DNA of 64,000 bases. It comes from Glandiceps talaboti. Lineage: Eukaryota > Hemichordata > Enteropneusta > Spengelidae. Under the pieces are notes generated by a model. That model was not told the origin of the DNA, did no database searches, and saw only the letters and a program-made list of their open reading frames with translations. The stretch lies in NCBI RefSeq assembly GCF_964340395.1, contig NC_135550.1:4252601-4316600 (forward strand), given 5' to 3'. Shown piece after piece: positions 1-14,404 of this stretch. The position numbers and the translations under genes are program-made. The stretch's first letter is position 1. Every line of letters begins with the position of its first letter.

Positions 1-2690
1 AGTGAGTTACTAACTTATTTATAAATACATTACCTTCAAGTATCAGTTTATGTTATAATATTCTCCATAATCTTGAAAACAATTCACCTTAAATGTTGTC
101 TGCCATAGTACATTTGTAAATGTTTTAGATTATCTACCAGTACATGTCATGCTGTGTAACATCAAGTTGACATGATTACATTAGAAGATAATTTCAATAT
201 GTGTATTCCGTATTACAATTGTAATTATACAGTACAATACTTATGGTGGCAGGAAATTAATAATATTAATATTCCATTAACTACTTGTCGTCCTGGAAAT
301 TACACTCTATACATATGTACCATTTATATTCTTAAATTACTAACACAAGTTATAGAAAATGTACAACTACAAAACTACAATATATTAATTATGCAGAGTA
401 AACCCAGGTTACACAATAAATTCATCTCATCTTTATTATCACCAACAATACATGATACACTTTTGATATATCATTACACATGCAAATTACTTCATTTGTT
501 CTAACTCCATTGTTCCTTTGTGTTAGAGTGCTACAATAAAACCTGTGTACCTACAATGGACACAAAACCTTGCTTGGCAACAACAAGTGTATTATAATTG
601 TTATAACATTTACTACTTAATGTATTTTCTTTCCACAAATATTACAGTTGTGAATTCTAATAAAAATATTTTTTTCTAACAATCGAATCCATGTCAATAA
701 CTGCACTGAATTTTCTAACAGCAATTTTCCATCCCAATACATCCATAAACTCATAAAAATGTATACAATCATAAAAAAAAGATCTGCCTAGGTGAACAGT
801 ACACATATGTAAAGAGGTTAGGTTTTTATGAGGTAGCAATGTTTGGCTTTGCTGATTAACCACTGGGATAGTAGGTCATACAGGAATCCTTGGAGCCATT
901 TATTATGGGACAACTACATATAAACCTGCAATTTATCATAATGTTTGATCATGATTACTGGTGTTTGAAAGTGGTACAAGGGACAGCATGGTGCATGCAT
1001 GCTGAGTCAATACTGTAATAATACAGACAGTAATGGCACAGTTTCCATCATCTGTTCCTGGCAACATCTGTAACACATGGTAATTTGAAATAATGGTTGT
1101 GAAGACACTTATGCACTGAGTCCTTTCCAAGGATGCAGGTTATCAATATCATGTCTAGAGATGTTTTTTTTTGTACAATAATTGAATAACTCTAGTCAGC
1201 AAATGCAATTAAAGGTATTTGAAGATGGTATGGAAGTGTTTGTGATTAGTCAGATGATAACCATGGTAACCAGCGAATTTAACACATCAGGTGATACAGT
1301 ACAATACAAATACAGTTACATGTCCAGAAATATTAATTACTAATACTGAGTTTTGTGTCACTTGGTGATTTCTAGGTCAACTATCATTCTTATTGCATAC
1401 ATCATTTACATGTAGGTTTTGAGCAATTTCCATCCAATTTCAAGATTACATATTCAGACATATTAATTAATTAGACACTGGCTTCTGTGCTTAAAAGTGA
1501 CTAGGTCAACTTTCTCTATCATAATCTATAGATATACTGTACATTAATTATTACAATTTCATATTCCCAATTCTATTAATAACTTTCAACATGATTTATC
1601 CAGTTTGACAACACAAATATCTCCACCTACAATATGAACACAAAAGTGACAAGTGTAATTTATTCTTGTTGTAACGCTACTACTCATACTAATTTACTAT
1701 ACTAGGATTGTTAAAATGAAAGTGATGGGATATACATAGAAAATGTTTGCATTTTGTGATAGGATGCACATGTAATGAAATCTACAGCCAGAAATGTTTT
1801 TGAAGGACACATGTGTATTGTGTACCCTGTAGGTCAAAATGATAGAATTTCATGACATGACATGACATCGGCAATATGACATCATTATATACCACAAGTC
1901 TTGAGGGACTTCCTTCAACTGTGTGTATTGAATGCTGGTGAATCTTTCAAGCAGCCCCGTTCTTCACCAATCAATCTATACCAGAGCAATACCTCTCCTT
2001 ATTTTTTAGCATACATCTCCAAATTCTTGTCGCATTAAAAGCCTTGATTTGACCTTTATAAGATGACAACTATGCAATGCAAATGAAACAAATGTTTTGT
2101 TTCATATCCTAGCTTGCTGTAATTTGATTCTACAACTGCCTTCTGTACTTCAAGGTCTAAATAATGAATCAGGGCACTGTATTTTAGGATTCACAAAGCA
2201 TGCCAACATGTCATTGCTGAGTCAACCTCTCTAAATGACTGTTAACACAAATACACGATCTGTTTCCAATAGACCCCAGCTATGAAAATAAAACTAATTT
2301 GCTTTATATGGGCATGCTTTCAGGTATCAAATAACAATTACTATATGGTATGGCACACATCATTTCCTGTTGTAGAGGGCACTCTACCATTTCCACATGC
2401 ATGTATGTGTACAGTCTGTCTCAAGTATGTGAAATGTGTACTTGTAGTTGTACAGTGAATTCTTGCAATCTATTATTATATAGTACAATGTACATGGTAC
2501 TTTAGCTAGGGGTGGGAGTCCAGACATTTAATACAAAATTATACTTTGTTTCTCATTTCCACAAATAAAATTATGAATGTATATACAGTATACTACATGT
2601 GTACAAATGTATACTTGTATGTTTGAACTTAAGTAATCATATGTGGGACCAGGGTGAGTCCAGGGGTGGGGGTGAGTGTGTATCACTATG
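1..2690. other. Non-coding AT-rich DNA, no gene seen
   Basis: Open frames here are at most about 110 codons and have no recognisable motif or domain; codon use looks random and no frame continues across plausible splice sites. The stretch is AT-rich with scattered TACATGTA-like palindromic words and a short run of CATGA units near 1851-1868. It may be intronic or intergenic. I see nothing that supports a gene. Confidence 0.5.
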
Positions 2691-2726
2691 TACATGTATG
2701 TAAGTTACATTTTGTAGCAGATCATG

Positions 2727-2727
2727 A

Positions 2728-2762
<35 letters not shown>

Positions 2763-2944
2763 ATGTATGTATGTATGTAATGTATGTATGTATGTATGTA
2801 TGTATGTATGTATGTATGTATGTATGTATGTATGTATGTATGTATGTATGTATGTATGTATGTATGTATGTATGTATGTATGTACAATGTATGTATGTAT
2901 CGTGTGTATGTATGTATGTATGTATGTATCGTGTGTATGTATGT
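2727..2944. repeat. Compound tetranucleotide microsatellite (CTGT)n-(ATGT)n
   Basis: A CTGT run at about 2727-2763 passes into a long ATGT/GTAT run to about 2885, then interrupted ATGT with two CGTGTGT interruptions to about 2944. The open frames crossing it encode only Cys/Met/Tyr/Val or His/Thr/Tyr/Ile cycles and are repeat artefacts. Just downstream (2955-2990) lies a palindrome-rich patch of ACATGT and TGTACATCATGATGTACA. Confidence 0.95.
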
Positions 2945-2989
2945 GTCTAAATAGTACATGTACATGTAAATGTACATCATGATGTACAT

Positions 2990-4350
2990 TAAATCTGTGC
3001 ATACCTGTCTCCATCACAATGCTTTGAAAACAATTCATTAATCAAACCAAATGATCTGCACACACAGCATTGCATGCACTCATTAAAAATTTGACATGTC
3101 ATTGCTAATTAGCTTAAATGTGGCCTTCATTCTTTCCCATTTGTGTACTGCATCCAGGGTTTACATTACAAGATAGGAACCCACAAGTGCCAAATTAGCT
3201 TTGCTATGTTTTCTACATACTTCAATGGAAGTGAAATAGAAAGCTACTGACATGATTCAATGAGTTGTTGTTGTCTTTCAAATGGAGATGTTTTGCATTC
3301 CATTCCTATACACAATACAATTGTAAGTAGATGGAATGAATGAAATGTAGCAATGGTTGTTAATTGTATAAACCTAGCCTGGAGGTCACACCAGTAAAAC
3401 CCCATGGATGGAGGCAAAAATAGAACAATAGTGGAGAGACAGGACTGGGGAGTCATGTATAGGTCGTCTTGCACTTAGAATTCAGACTAGTTTTTTTTAA
3501 ACATTGGAAATAATTATTGAACACCTCTACTGGAGAAGTGCTTGTAGCATGGAGTAAGTATACATGTATGGCATACTTCAACATACAGTAAGTAATACAT
3601 GTAAAGTTCAAATACATGAACATGTATTATTGGATTTGACTTTGAGTCTTTGTCCATAATAGTTGCACAGACATACGTGTACATTTGTGACACAAACTGG
3701 CTTGAAACTAGGGACCATACTTCTGATCCAAATAGTCCTGAGGACATACAAAGTAGTGTACACATACAAGTGAAACAGAAATGAACAAAAAATTTGTTTG
3801 AACCAACAGAGTTAAATGCATCTAAAGTCCATGTTCATACAGCTGTGTGCTAGTCTATTGTACAATAATCATAACTGAGAAAGAATTCGTTTTGGTGAAA
3901 GTAACAATGTAATCTCTTTGTATTTTTATGGATTCCCACAGGCTATATATACATTGACTTGTGTTATAAAATTCAAGGTTTATTAGTCAACAGGTATGAT
4001 TGGAATCTGTGTGTGGCAGGACTGTCATGCTTCTGTACTTTCAAAGTATTGCCAAAACAACTGTGATAGATTACAGTAATGCTAATTTATCTGTCAATAT
4101 TTGAATGACTGAATATATATCAAGCAGTCAATCTGAGAAAAATAACAACCAATTTACAAAAGTATTTATAGTAGACGTACAAGTTACAGTAGCAGATGGG
4201 AACTGGTGATACAAATGTATGTTTCTCTTTCAACATATAAAGAACGATAAGGCACAAAAATAGTTTATTTTGTTATTGTATCAATATTTTCAAAATATGT
4301 ATGCATGTACAATGTACACGTAGGCAGGCATGTAGTGACTGTCACTGACT
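2990..4350. other. Non-coding DNA, no gene seen
   Basis: Short frames of fewer than 85 codons on both strands have no homology that I recognise. No splice-bounded exon or RNA gene was found. Confidence 0.45.
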
Positions 4351-4352
4351 AT

Positions 4353-4355
<3 letters not shown>

Positions 4356-4401
<46 letters not shown>

Positions 4402-4420
4402 TGTGTGACTGACTGAGTGA

Positions 4421-4482
<62 letters not shown>
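4356..4482. repeat. (GT)n microsatellite
   Basis: Two long GT runs (about 4356-4406 and 4426-4482) are separated by a GACTGACTGAGTGAGTGAG-like interruption. It is a simple sequence repeat, not coding. Confidence 0.95.
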
Positions 4483-4489
4483 CTGAATG

Positions 4490-5545
4490 TGCATCACAGT
4501 TTGTGTGACTGCATGTTTTTGTTGTCTTCTATACAATGTGCATGTATACTCTTTTAATAACACTTTTGAGTCTCAAGACTTGCAAGTGACTACCAAACTG
4601 AGCCATGGACATTTGGGCACTGATCACTTATGACCATTCAAAAATTTCAGAATCTATTTGGGCCAATAAGGGTTATTATTATGTTGGAACTATTGGAAAT
4701 AAATAATACACACAAATTATTATTATCATATCATTATAATACCCAGTGTTGATTCCAATGCAAGCACTTGCAATTAGTCTGGATGCCAACATGGTCGCTA
4801 ACTAAGTAACTAAATTGTAACAATACTGACAGGGATTAGACTAACTTGCAACTACCTTGGGCAATAATTTCCTGTATCACACCATACACCCTCCATCAAG
4901 GGTCTATGATCACACCCAGGCACACTTACATGTATATGGCAAGTGGCGTGATTATCTGTGTTCGTTTGCTCAGTGATTTAACTTTGTTAATGTTTTCACT
5001 ACTTCACCTTTTTGCGAATAAAATAGCATTTCACTGCCAATTTATGTGATTAAGTGATTCAAATGATAAAACCTTTCCTGCCCAGATATTGGTTTTGTGG
5101 ACCTCAGTAGTATGGCTTACAGCCCTCCTAAAGTCGGGCCTTTTCAGGTCTACAAAACCCATATCAAGGCCATAAAGATTACTATAGCTTTACATATTAT
5201 TGCACGCTTTTTTATCATATTTAATATTCCAAAATATGTTAGGATTATATGAAGCGACACCATTTCTTTTGGTCTTGCATTTGTCAGTTGCAGTGTTTGT
5301 TGTCAAAACAACAGTTATTACATACATGTTTGTATATTAACTTGAAATCTAGACTTCTGCTGTTGGTTCTCATTGTAAAGTGTTATCAGCATAAAGTAGT
5401 GAACATATTTATAAATTCATGACATCTGAAAATCAGTATGAACTCCACAATCACCCAGATTACAATGTAAGCAATTTTGATTTGATGTACAATGTAACAA
5501 TCATTGACAAACCTTTCACAACCATCATTAGAGAATTTCTGAAGT
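4490..5545. other. Non-coding DNA, no gene seen
   Basis: No frame above 70 codons with protein-like composition, and no RNA gene. At 5095-5165 the words TTGGTTTTGTGGACCT and AGGTCTACAAAACCCATAT form a loose inverted pair about 45 bp apart, possibly a small fold-back relic. Confidence 0.35.
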
Positions 5546-5549
5546 TTCA

Positions 5550-5942
5550 GCCAGTCAAACTGCTATCTCCTAAATACAACTAGTCAGTCAAACTGCTATC
5601 TCCTAAATACAACTAGTCAGTCAAACTGCTATCTCCTCATACATTTAACCAGTCAAACTGCTATCTCCTAATAAAACTAGCCAGTCAAACTGCTATCTGC
5701 AAATAAAACTAGCCAGTCAAACTGCTGTATCTCCTAATACAACAAGTCAGTCAAACTGCTGTATCTCCTAATACAACTAGCCAGTCAAACTGCTATCTCC
5801 TCATACATTTAACCAGTCAAACTGCTATCTCCTAATACAACTAGTCAGTCAAACTGCTGTATCTCCTAATACAACTAGTCAGTCAAACTGCTATATCTCC
5901 TAATAAAACTAGCCAGTCAAACTGCTATCTCCTAATACAACT
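5550..5942. repeat. Minisatellite, unit about 32 bp, about 12 copies
   Basis: The unit contains CAGTCAAACTGCTATCTCCT followed by AATACAACTAG with small variants (AAATACAAC, CATACATTTAAC, AATAAAAC, and an extra GT giving CTGTATCTCC). Copies start near 5551, 5584, 5617, 5651, 5682, 5714, 5747, 5780, 5813, 5846, 5879 and 5911. The variant TCATACATTTAAC recurs at about 5636 and 5801, showing internal multi-unit duplication. Confidence 0.95.
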
Positions 5943-5944
5943 GG

Positions 5945-8900
5945 ACACCCTGCATAAATGAGAGGAAGTGGATTAATTTGACAATTAAGCATACACTTTA
6001 TCAATACATGTAGCTACTCTTTGTCTTGCATACTAAACCTGTTAGAGGGCATTCAAGCACTGTACATCCAGAACCTGGACTACATAATACTTGTTAAAAA
6101 TAGTCATCAGGAATGTCTGGAATGCTGATAGACTAAGCCTGTAACCACAATACACATCAATATATCAGGTGAGTGACTGCTCTTTAGATATGAACACACC
6201 TTTACTGCCCTGACACCTGCTATGGAACAATGACGTACATGTACATCTAACTGTCACGTACGATTGTCACGTCACCTTTAATCATTACTCCAGACTGCTT
6301 CATATACCCCCCTGTGGCAAAACAATCCTTGTTAGACTCTTGTATTTACCCGAGGGCACCGACCTGTGTTTTTGGGGTCAGTACACATGCCTGGAGTATA
6401 GTCCTTATTTGTGTAACATTTCTTAAATCTGACTGTCTTAAAGGCCAGGGTTTCAATCCCAGGTTTTCTCATATTAGTGTTATGTTATCCATGGAGGTAT
6501 AAGGGGAGATGTGTTATCAGAGGACCCATGAGAATACATAGGATTATTCTTTTGTTCTGGGCCAACTTTTTCTATACATGTACATCATCACATGTAGGTC
6601 TGCTTGACAACTGTTGAGGGCCTTAATTAATAGCCTTTGTACTGTAGTATGAATTGAAAGTAAAGATATGAAATGAATTGAAAACAAGCAAAAATAATAT
6701 GATAATAATTATACATCTGGATAATGATATCACATATAATCAATATTCTTAGGTCTATTTCCCTCTGCATCCCAATACAAAAGTCATTATAATTTCACAA
6801 ATACAAAATAACAACACTACACAAAAGAGGATGGGAAAATATACATGTAGCAGTATATTTGTATATGAAACTATAAATTGAATTACACCAGCCAGGAACT
6901 ATCATGACAATTGGACTAAACAGAATCTTATACAGCAATGAAAATACAATTTTTCCTGTCTCCAATTTTGGCTAAAACTTAAACATATACCAAAATGCAC
7001 ATTCCCACACAAATATTCACTGAAACTGCTCTGCAACCATCCTTCTAGTCTAGTTACTATACATGTAGTCACTTTCGACGATCACTCTCTCTCTCTCCAC
7101 GTAGTCAAATGGACAAATTCTACCAAAAAATTAAATAAAATGTGAACAGTGCATGGCAGTATAATCTATCACACACTGACAGGTGGTTGCAATTGATTAC
7201 TTTCTTCAGTTTACTACAAACTCAACCTCCAGTTTGAAAGTAAGTCAAGTGAGGATGCGATAATGTCATTACGTTTATATCAATGCTCCAATAACAGCAC
7301 TGTGGTAAAGAAGGGAATGCTGTGCTAGAGAAATCCATTTTACTACAAGGTGGAAATGATCATAGCGTGTATAGTAACTAGACTACCATTCCTCTCCACC
7401 CACAAATATAGCTTATAAAAACCATCATTTTAATTTTAATCCACATGTGTATTTCCTACATGAACAAAATCTTATGTCACAATCACATCAGAGGATCATG
7501 TAAATTTTGACCATTGAGTAGTAGAAAGACTGATTCCATTGACATAGTAAGTACAGACCAGGATATTATCAAATTCTGTAAATCAATTCATCATTGACTA
7601 ATAAAAATTAACAAATATTACAAAGCCAGGCTTAGATACAATCTGTTGATCTTCAACTTTGTCATCATTTTATATACCACAATGTCTTCTCAATCAGAAA
7701 AGTGTTTCTCAGACAAGTTTACATTGCACATATTTTGCCCATTTGACCCAAATACAGGCGTACAGGGAGTGACAATCCTTACCATGTCTAATACTAATAT
7801 ATACCATATTCAGAGTGTGTAAAGCCTCACATTGTGGTTACAACCAACAAGCCCACACAATTCCTGTGGGCTGGTGTACATGTACACTTATAGCTACATG
7901 TACATGTACATCAGATGTAAACATCAATGGCTAGGAATAGGAGTCATTAATAAATGCAATTCACTAGTAATTGAATGTTTGTTTTATACTGATGACCACC
8001 TATATTATAGTTCTCCTAAAACCAAATGGGCTCCCTCAATATGAACAATTTAATTACATGTAAAGCCCAATATTTGAATTCCATGTTCTTGTATAGTGCT
8101 GTCTATCACAGTAGAGCCATACAGATCAGATAGCATTATTTTATTGCTCATGATAAATAGCTCTGCAAGAGGACTGTTTTTCACACTTAAATTTTAATCC
8201 TAATCAAACATGGGCCTTTAACAATTACGATGGTCATGAAAATCGGATATTAATGTATACATCATATACATGATACAATATGCACACAGCACAGTACATA
8301 CACCATGTATGTATGTACATGTATGTATGTATGTATGTATGCATTTACTGATGGGATAGATATGTATCATATGCCACCAGAGACAATCTTCTCCGGTGAA
8401 TATTGAAAGCACATACTACATAGTCTATATGCTACCTGTACTCAACTGTGGTATAAAATCATCTCTTTACCATGATCAAGAGTGATCTTGAGATTGGATG
8501 CCATGAAAAGCACTAGACGTGAACTTGAAATGATATGCACGTAGTTCAATAGTAACTTTATAATCACTTTTACTGCCTATAGCTATACAATCTACAGGTA
8601 CCTGCATACAAATCAAATACAAGTACTACTACTACAGTACATTGCAACTGGCAGTAGTGACTTATAGAGCCTGTAACTGCCAAACCTAATCGGCTCTGCT
8701 ATACCAACAGTCCCACAGCAAATCTATCAGGTTTCAGGCCACTCAAAAATCTTCATTTTCCTCATTATTCTTGATGTGTACAATGATCTCTCTTATGAAG
8801 AGACTACTGACCCCTTCTCTTGTTGAAACTGAAATAAACCTAGCCTTGTTCAATATACTATGAAATGAAATTTTCTAGTACTTGCCGTGATGTTACCACC

Positions 8901-9085
8901 TACATGTACAACTACACTGTTCAATTCAGATACTATGTTATGATAAAGAATATGCTATAGAACAATAAATTATAGTTTCTAAATTTATGGACATTCAAGT
9001 AGGTGATGAAGGCAAAGTAAAGAAAAAATTGCACTCTATTCATTGGAACAGGTCAACTGATCACACAGCAATGAAAAACTCAAAT
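5945..9085. other. Non-coding DNA, no gene seen
   Basis: No conserved exon found. TACATGTACATGTA words cluster near 6235-6245 and 7876-7912. A GTATGTATGT tract lies at 8305-8341. A sequence near 6440-6475 resembles a tRNA-type B box with an extra T (GGGTTTCAATCCC), too weak to call an RNA gene or SINE. Confidence 0.4.
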
Positions 9086-9088
9086 GAT

Positions 9089-9164
9089 ACATACTTATAC
9101 ATACATACATACATACATACATACATACATACATACATGTACATACACACATACATGATACAGT

Positions 9165-9235
<71 letters not shown>

Positions 9236-9246
9236 TAAATAAATAC
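9089..9246. repeat. (ATAC)n and (AC)n microsatellites
   Basis: An ATAC tetranucleotide run (about 9089-9140) is followed by an imperfect ATAC/ACAC stretch and a pure AC run (about 9173-9233), then AAATAAAT and ATGCATGC. Confidence 0.95.
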
Positions 9247-9481
9247 ATGCATGCATATTTATTTATTTATTAAGCCGTGTGCACAAGAAGTGACATTGGC
9301 ATGGAAATATACCAAGAGAAACACTGATGTTTACAATGTCTTGAAAATATTAAGTATATCACTGAGATATCTAGTTGTGACACTTGCTAGAGTATCATCT
9401 ACAAATGAAAAAATGTACTTAAAAAGAGAATGATTATCAAATTTAAGTAACTGCGACTGTAAACTAAATAAAATGTCCAAG

Positions 9482-9546
9482 TATACATACATACATACAT
9501 ACATACATACATACATACATACATACATACATACATACATGCATAC
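9482..9546. repeat. (ATAC)n microsatellite
   Basis: About 15 tandem ATAC tetranucleotides ending in ATGCATAC. Frames through it are tyrosine/isoleucine/histidine/threonine cycles and are not genes. Confidence 0.95.
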
Positions 9547-9549
9547 AAA

Positions 9550-12500
9550 AAAATGTTTTGTTCTAACTCTTTATGATACCATATATCTTTATTATTACTA
9601 TAGTATAGTACTAGTAATAGTGTGCTTACTGCATGGGAGCAAGGGTGCAACTGGTCAGGTTAAAAAAAAATCTGAAATTCTAGTACTATATTCCAGCAGC
9701 TCTGAGGGCATGGAAAAAATAGACTTTGGGATATGTTAAATCTTCTCTAACTCTAGCCAACTGTTGGCAGCTGATAAAAGTGCCAGACAGGAAGACTAGC
9801 ACTTGTGTTATTAAGAAGATAAAACCCAGGAATCAAACAGCTGTAAGACTTCCTGTCAAAAAGTCCTTCAAATGTGTCAACTCAATTTTATTATAGTGTA
9901 TTTTTGTTTTATGTGGCAGTTTCGAAATTGAAAATGAAAATGAATTAAAAGTTTGGTAATTCCAAAATCAGAGGAAGTTGTTGAGTCTTAATATCTTCTT
10001 AGAACTTGTTAACATCCTGTCATGTACATGTACATGTATTGTACAATCTGACCACAAACCTATTAGTATTTCACATATTATTGTATACCTGTAAATATTA
10101 CTGGGTTTTCTAATACTATTACTAGTATTACTACACTATATAAAGCATATATCATATATATTATTGAAAAAAAACAAAAACAATAAACAATTGCACTAGT
10201 TGGAGTATCAACAATGTACAGTTGTGAGTACAGTAATATGGAACCATTATTATGAAAATAAATTGGTAGATTTATGCTACAGGGTTAAAACTATCTCTAT
10301 CAAGTCCAATTCCATTTTATCATGCTTTAGGTTATAGTACTAAATGGTAGATGTACCCAACAACTTTCACTGCAGGGTTAAAAAAACAGTATATCAACTC
10401 CAAAACTTCCATTCAGCATCTCTGTCTCATACATTTACAGTGCTACAATAGCACTACAAGTTTCAGAGACGTGATGACACTCCAATAAAAGTCCATACCC
10501 TGTCCCTAGTTCTAATTAGTATACAGGAATCCGTGCTGCCCTCAGGCACATCACGTTATCTCTTACCCAGACTATCTGTTACAATAATGGGGTAGTACAC
10601 ATGAGAATAGCACAGATCTAAGCTGTGTTACCCTACAGTGGTTCTAAAATCTTATATCTATTGATATTGACAGTAATAGAATGTAATGCATTATAACTGA
10701 TTAGTTTATGCCATATAGAATGTAGGAAAGTATGGAATGGATATCTGTACAGGGCAGTGTGGCATGCATGTCAGGATATCTCTACACTAGATGCTAATAC
10801 AGAACAGCATGATCACTCAGACCATAGACAATATCATGCTCAGACAAAGTTCTCTGAGACTTAGGCATGAATCGAAAGTTATGTTTAGTTTTCTAAACTG
10901 ATATTGTTTTCACTTTCACATACATGTTTCAGACAACTATTCCCATAAAAAGAAGGAGAACTGCTTTGGAACATGCAAAGCTACATTTTGTACTGTCAGT
11001 CACTTCAAAATGTCCAAACTAATCTAGAGAGACATGCTTATAAGTTAGTGTATATATAATAATCTACAACAGAATACACAATGGACACATTTGTATATAC
11101 ATTTAATGATATATGCTAGTTGCTATGAATCTTAGAGATGTGCAAGCTGTGATCTTCAAGGTGTGAAGTTTTTTTATGATTTGGTGGCAAGGTATAGAGT
11201 TCTTGCACACCTGAGACCTCTACACTCCAAGCAATGCATGTATACAAATTACTGTCTGCATGTCAAATATAATTCATAGTGAGAGACAGTGAGGTGTCTA
11301 AAAATAGGTAAATTTGAAGAAAGCATAAAAGAAAAAATGACTTTTGACAGTACAAATTTCAAAGCCATAATGATGTATGACTTTATCTGATTATAAGTGA
11401 TTTTAACGACAGACACTCATACCGACTAACACCCTAAAATTTCAACTTCATAATATTCATATTCTATTTCATAACAGGGAGGAAGTTGAGTCTGAAATCT
11501 GACCAAGTTTTTGCAGCTGTTGAGTCAACACTAGTACCTCATGTTTAGTATCACATCATGGAAGACAAAAAGCCTTGATTGTGGAGGAAGTTAGGAAGGA
11601 AGTCAAATCTATCAACAACAGTTTCAAAGTCAACAGAAAAGTCTATCCTATCTCACCAACAACATCTGGTGAATTGAAATCACCCAGATTAACACCCATT
11701 GTTAAAATTACTAAGTGTTAGTGTTATCTTTTGTGTGTTTTCACCACAGGCAACCACAGTGACCAAGCCATCTACATGTATTACTCCACTTAATAGTAAT
11801 ACTAAAATGACCCCACTACAAAAATTTTGGTCAGATGCCAAGGTCCCAACTAACTGAGTGATACAATTTATAGTCTCGGATGAGCAATTTCCATTATCTT
11901 TCCTCACATGAGTCACAGATTACTTTTAGAATTATCCAAATTTTAACCCACCTAGCCCAAAAATTGGTATGAAAATAACAAAGAAAATTACTGTTTTTAT
12001 GATGCTTAGCTAAATCGTCTGATTTAAGTGATGATCATTTCATGCATTGTGGTTATCAAATTTCAACTGTCCTTGCAAATGGCTGGCTTTTATTGCTATG
12101 CCTTTTGGGTGTATTAACAGTAAGGTGGCAGAGTGTAAAGATTATTGTGCAACTTTCCCCTGAGTACAAGCAACAACAATCCAAGTCAGTCATGCATTAA
12201 GTCAACAAGGTGAAAGTCAGTTCCAATTCTGCCAATATATCAGGCATGCAGAAATAATACAAATGCAACAAGGTCATCGGTCTGGACTATTGTACCCAAC
12301 TGAATAGGACAGCTGACTACATGTGCATGCAACATATGCAAGCAGCACACGCCTATGTAACTTGTTACAAACTTTCACATCAAAACATCAAACTATAGCC
12401 CTCAAATTAGTCCTCAAATTATGAATATATAATTTCGTCAGCATAAAATCCACGCCACCACACTTTGGGGTGTTGAGAAATGTAAATCTTATCTTAAAAA

Positions 12501-13500
12501 AATATCCAATTATTTACAGCAAATAGTTCTCTTTTTTTTGTCTTACACAGATGAGCTACAACTAAAGAGTGATTCAATAGCAGGTGTAGTATACCTGTTT
12601 TGCGAGAGATAAAAAAAAAGGAAGGAAAGAGAAAAAATGGCTGACATCAGGCCCAAACACCACAGCACTATTTACATGTTATGCTAACTGTTGCAATGAA
12701 AGCATAGCAATTATGTAAACCCCAAGATGCTTTACTATGTGCAATTTGCATATAGTTCATTCAAAACTGGGGTCACTTGCAATCATATAGTACCTCATAT
12801 CTGGGTTGATTTGCTGATTATTTTGTCAACAGGTGTTTGCTATATGAAGAAGCCAATGTAGTTCATCTAGACTAGGGTACTGGTATTGGTACAAACCCCA
12901 CCAGACTTGCTGGGAACCTGCATAAATGCTGTCAACCTAAATAAACACTCAGGGTCATGCTATTAACTCATTATCTGTGCAACTAGTGAAGTCAATAGGT
13001 GTGTACATAGGTACTTGAAGAATTTATGTTTGGATTAGGTCACTATAGGAATGTTTTCCAGGGAAATGCTTCTCCTGTGATGCCACTGTGACATAATACT
13101 GGATTACAAAACTACATGTGCAGTTTGAGGTGTGATCATGTATTGTATTCTTTGTGTCCTGTCAACAGAGAATCACTATGTAGTCCATTCTCAGGAAACT
13201 GTATGAAATACAGGGAATCCTCCCTCCTTTATGCAATTGTACATGTTTCCTTTGCAAGTGAGTCACAGCAAAGTGCACATGCTGTCGACAGATTTGCTGT
13301 TCTATGAACATATTTTCTGGTGTTTAGATTCTAATATCTAACGATGCTGTTGACATTATGCAAAGAACACTTTCAGTTACTCGAATAAGTCAGCTGTCAC
13401 ATTCACTGCAGTGGTATAATACCCCAAGGAATCGATTATCAGATTAATCCACACGTTGCCAATAGTGTTGACACCAAGTCGTTGATGCGTTTGTAAAATA
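9550..13500. other. Non-coding DNA, no gene seen
   Basis: Roughly 4 kb with no frame longer than 75 codons and no recognisable exon. It carries TACATGTACATGTA at about 10022-10038. It is consistent with intronic sequence of a large minus-strand gene whose first exon may end at 14405, but that is inference only. Confidence 0.4.
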
Positions 13501-14404
13501 TGGTCCGATATAAAGTACAGACACTCAAAAAATTTGACCACACGGTAATATATATACAGCTAATAAATGCTATGTATTTCACGGTTTACGAGCACAAAGG
13601 TCGGAACAATATACAGCAAAGACGACGGACAAAAGCCGAAGGACAGATAGGTCGACATACACACATCGTAACTGTCTGTGGTTCACTAACAATTCCATTG
13701 ATACATGCCATTGAACACGCTATATTTCTGAATCTGAAGTTCGATAATTTGTAATCAAACAGTCGTTTCATGAGTATGGCTTCTTTCATAAAACTCGTTG
13801 AAATCAGCCAGACATTCGATGGTGAAATCAAGATAACGATTTCTCTTCAAATCATGGGATCGGCACCGCACACCGGTACAACGGAAGCACCAACAATTTT
13901 ACGGATATGGAGTACACTCATCCCCTAATTGTCAATTTTGTGTCACTCCACGCCCATCTTACGTGACTTCTAAGCTGTACACCTATTTCGTGATATTTGG
14001 CTCTTCAATAAATCGTTTGATTTATTGTGTACTTGTACCTGCACCGAAATAGTTTCTAACGTCGACTGACATGACATATTCTAATGTTACACCATCGGAG
14101 AAGTCCATATATACATTCAACAACGCTTGACACCCACTCTTTCGTGATACGTTACACACTGATTCGTTTATAATACTATGAGACTAGCGTAAAACCTTTG
14201 TACGAATTTTCTTGAAATTAAACGGAGAGAGTTTATATTCGATTCGACAACCGCGGGGACTCCAACACAGAGATAGATGAGTTAAACTTTGGGGGGTCAC
14301 CAACGAGAACGTAACTATATAAACGATAAGTTCTGGACATTCGCGCTTTAAATGGGTATTCCTAATGACTCACGCAATAACATGTACAACTTTAGCAGAC
14401 TTAC

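Noticed and set aside
172-504. 110-codon plus-strand frame
   Set aside because: No recognisable motif, AT-driven composition, no splice or promoter context; it looks like a chance frame.
2637-3038. His/Thr/Tyr/Ile-rich 133-codon frame
   Set aside because: It is translated from the ATGT/CTGT microsatellite; the overlapping frames on both strands are equally long.
6430-6475. Possible tRNA or SINE B box
   Set aside because: The GGGTTTCAATCCC word has an extra T and no A box at the right distance.
13500-13754. 84-codon plus-strand frame in the CpG-richer block
   Set aside because: Overlapped by an equally long antisense frame and has no conserved motif.
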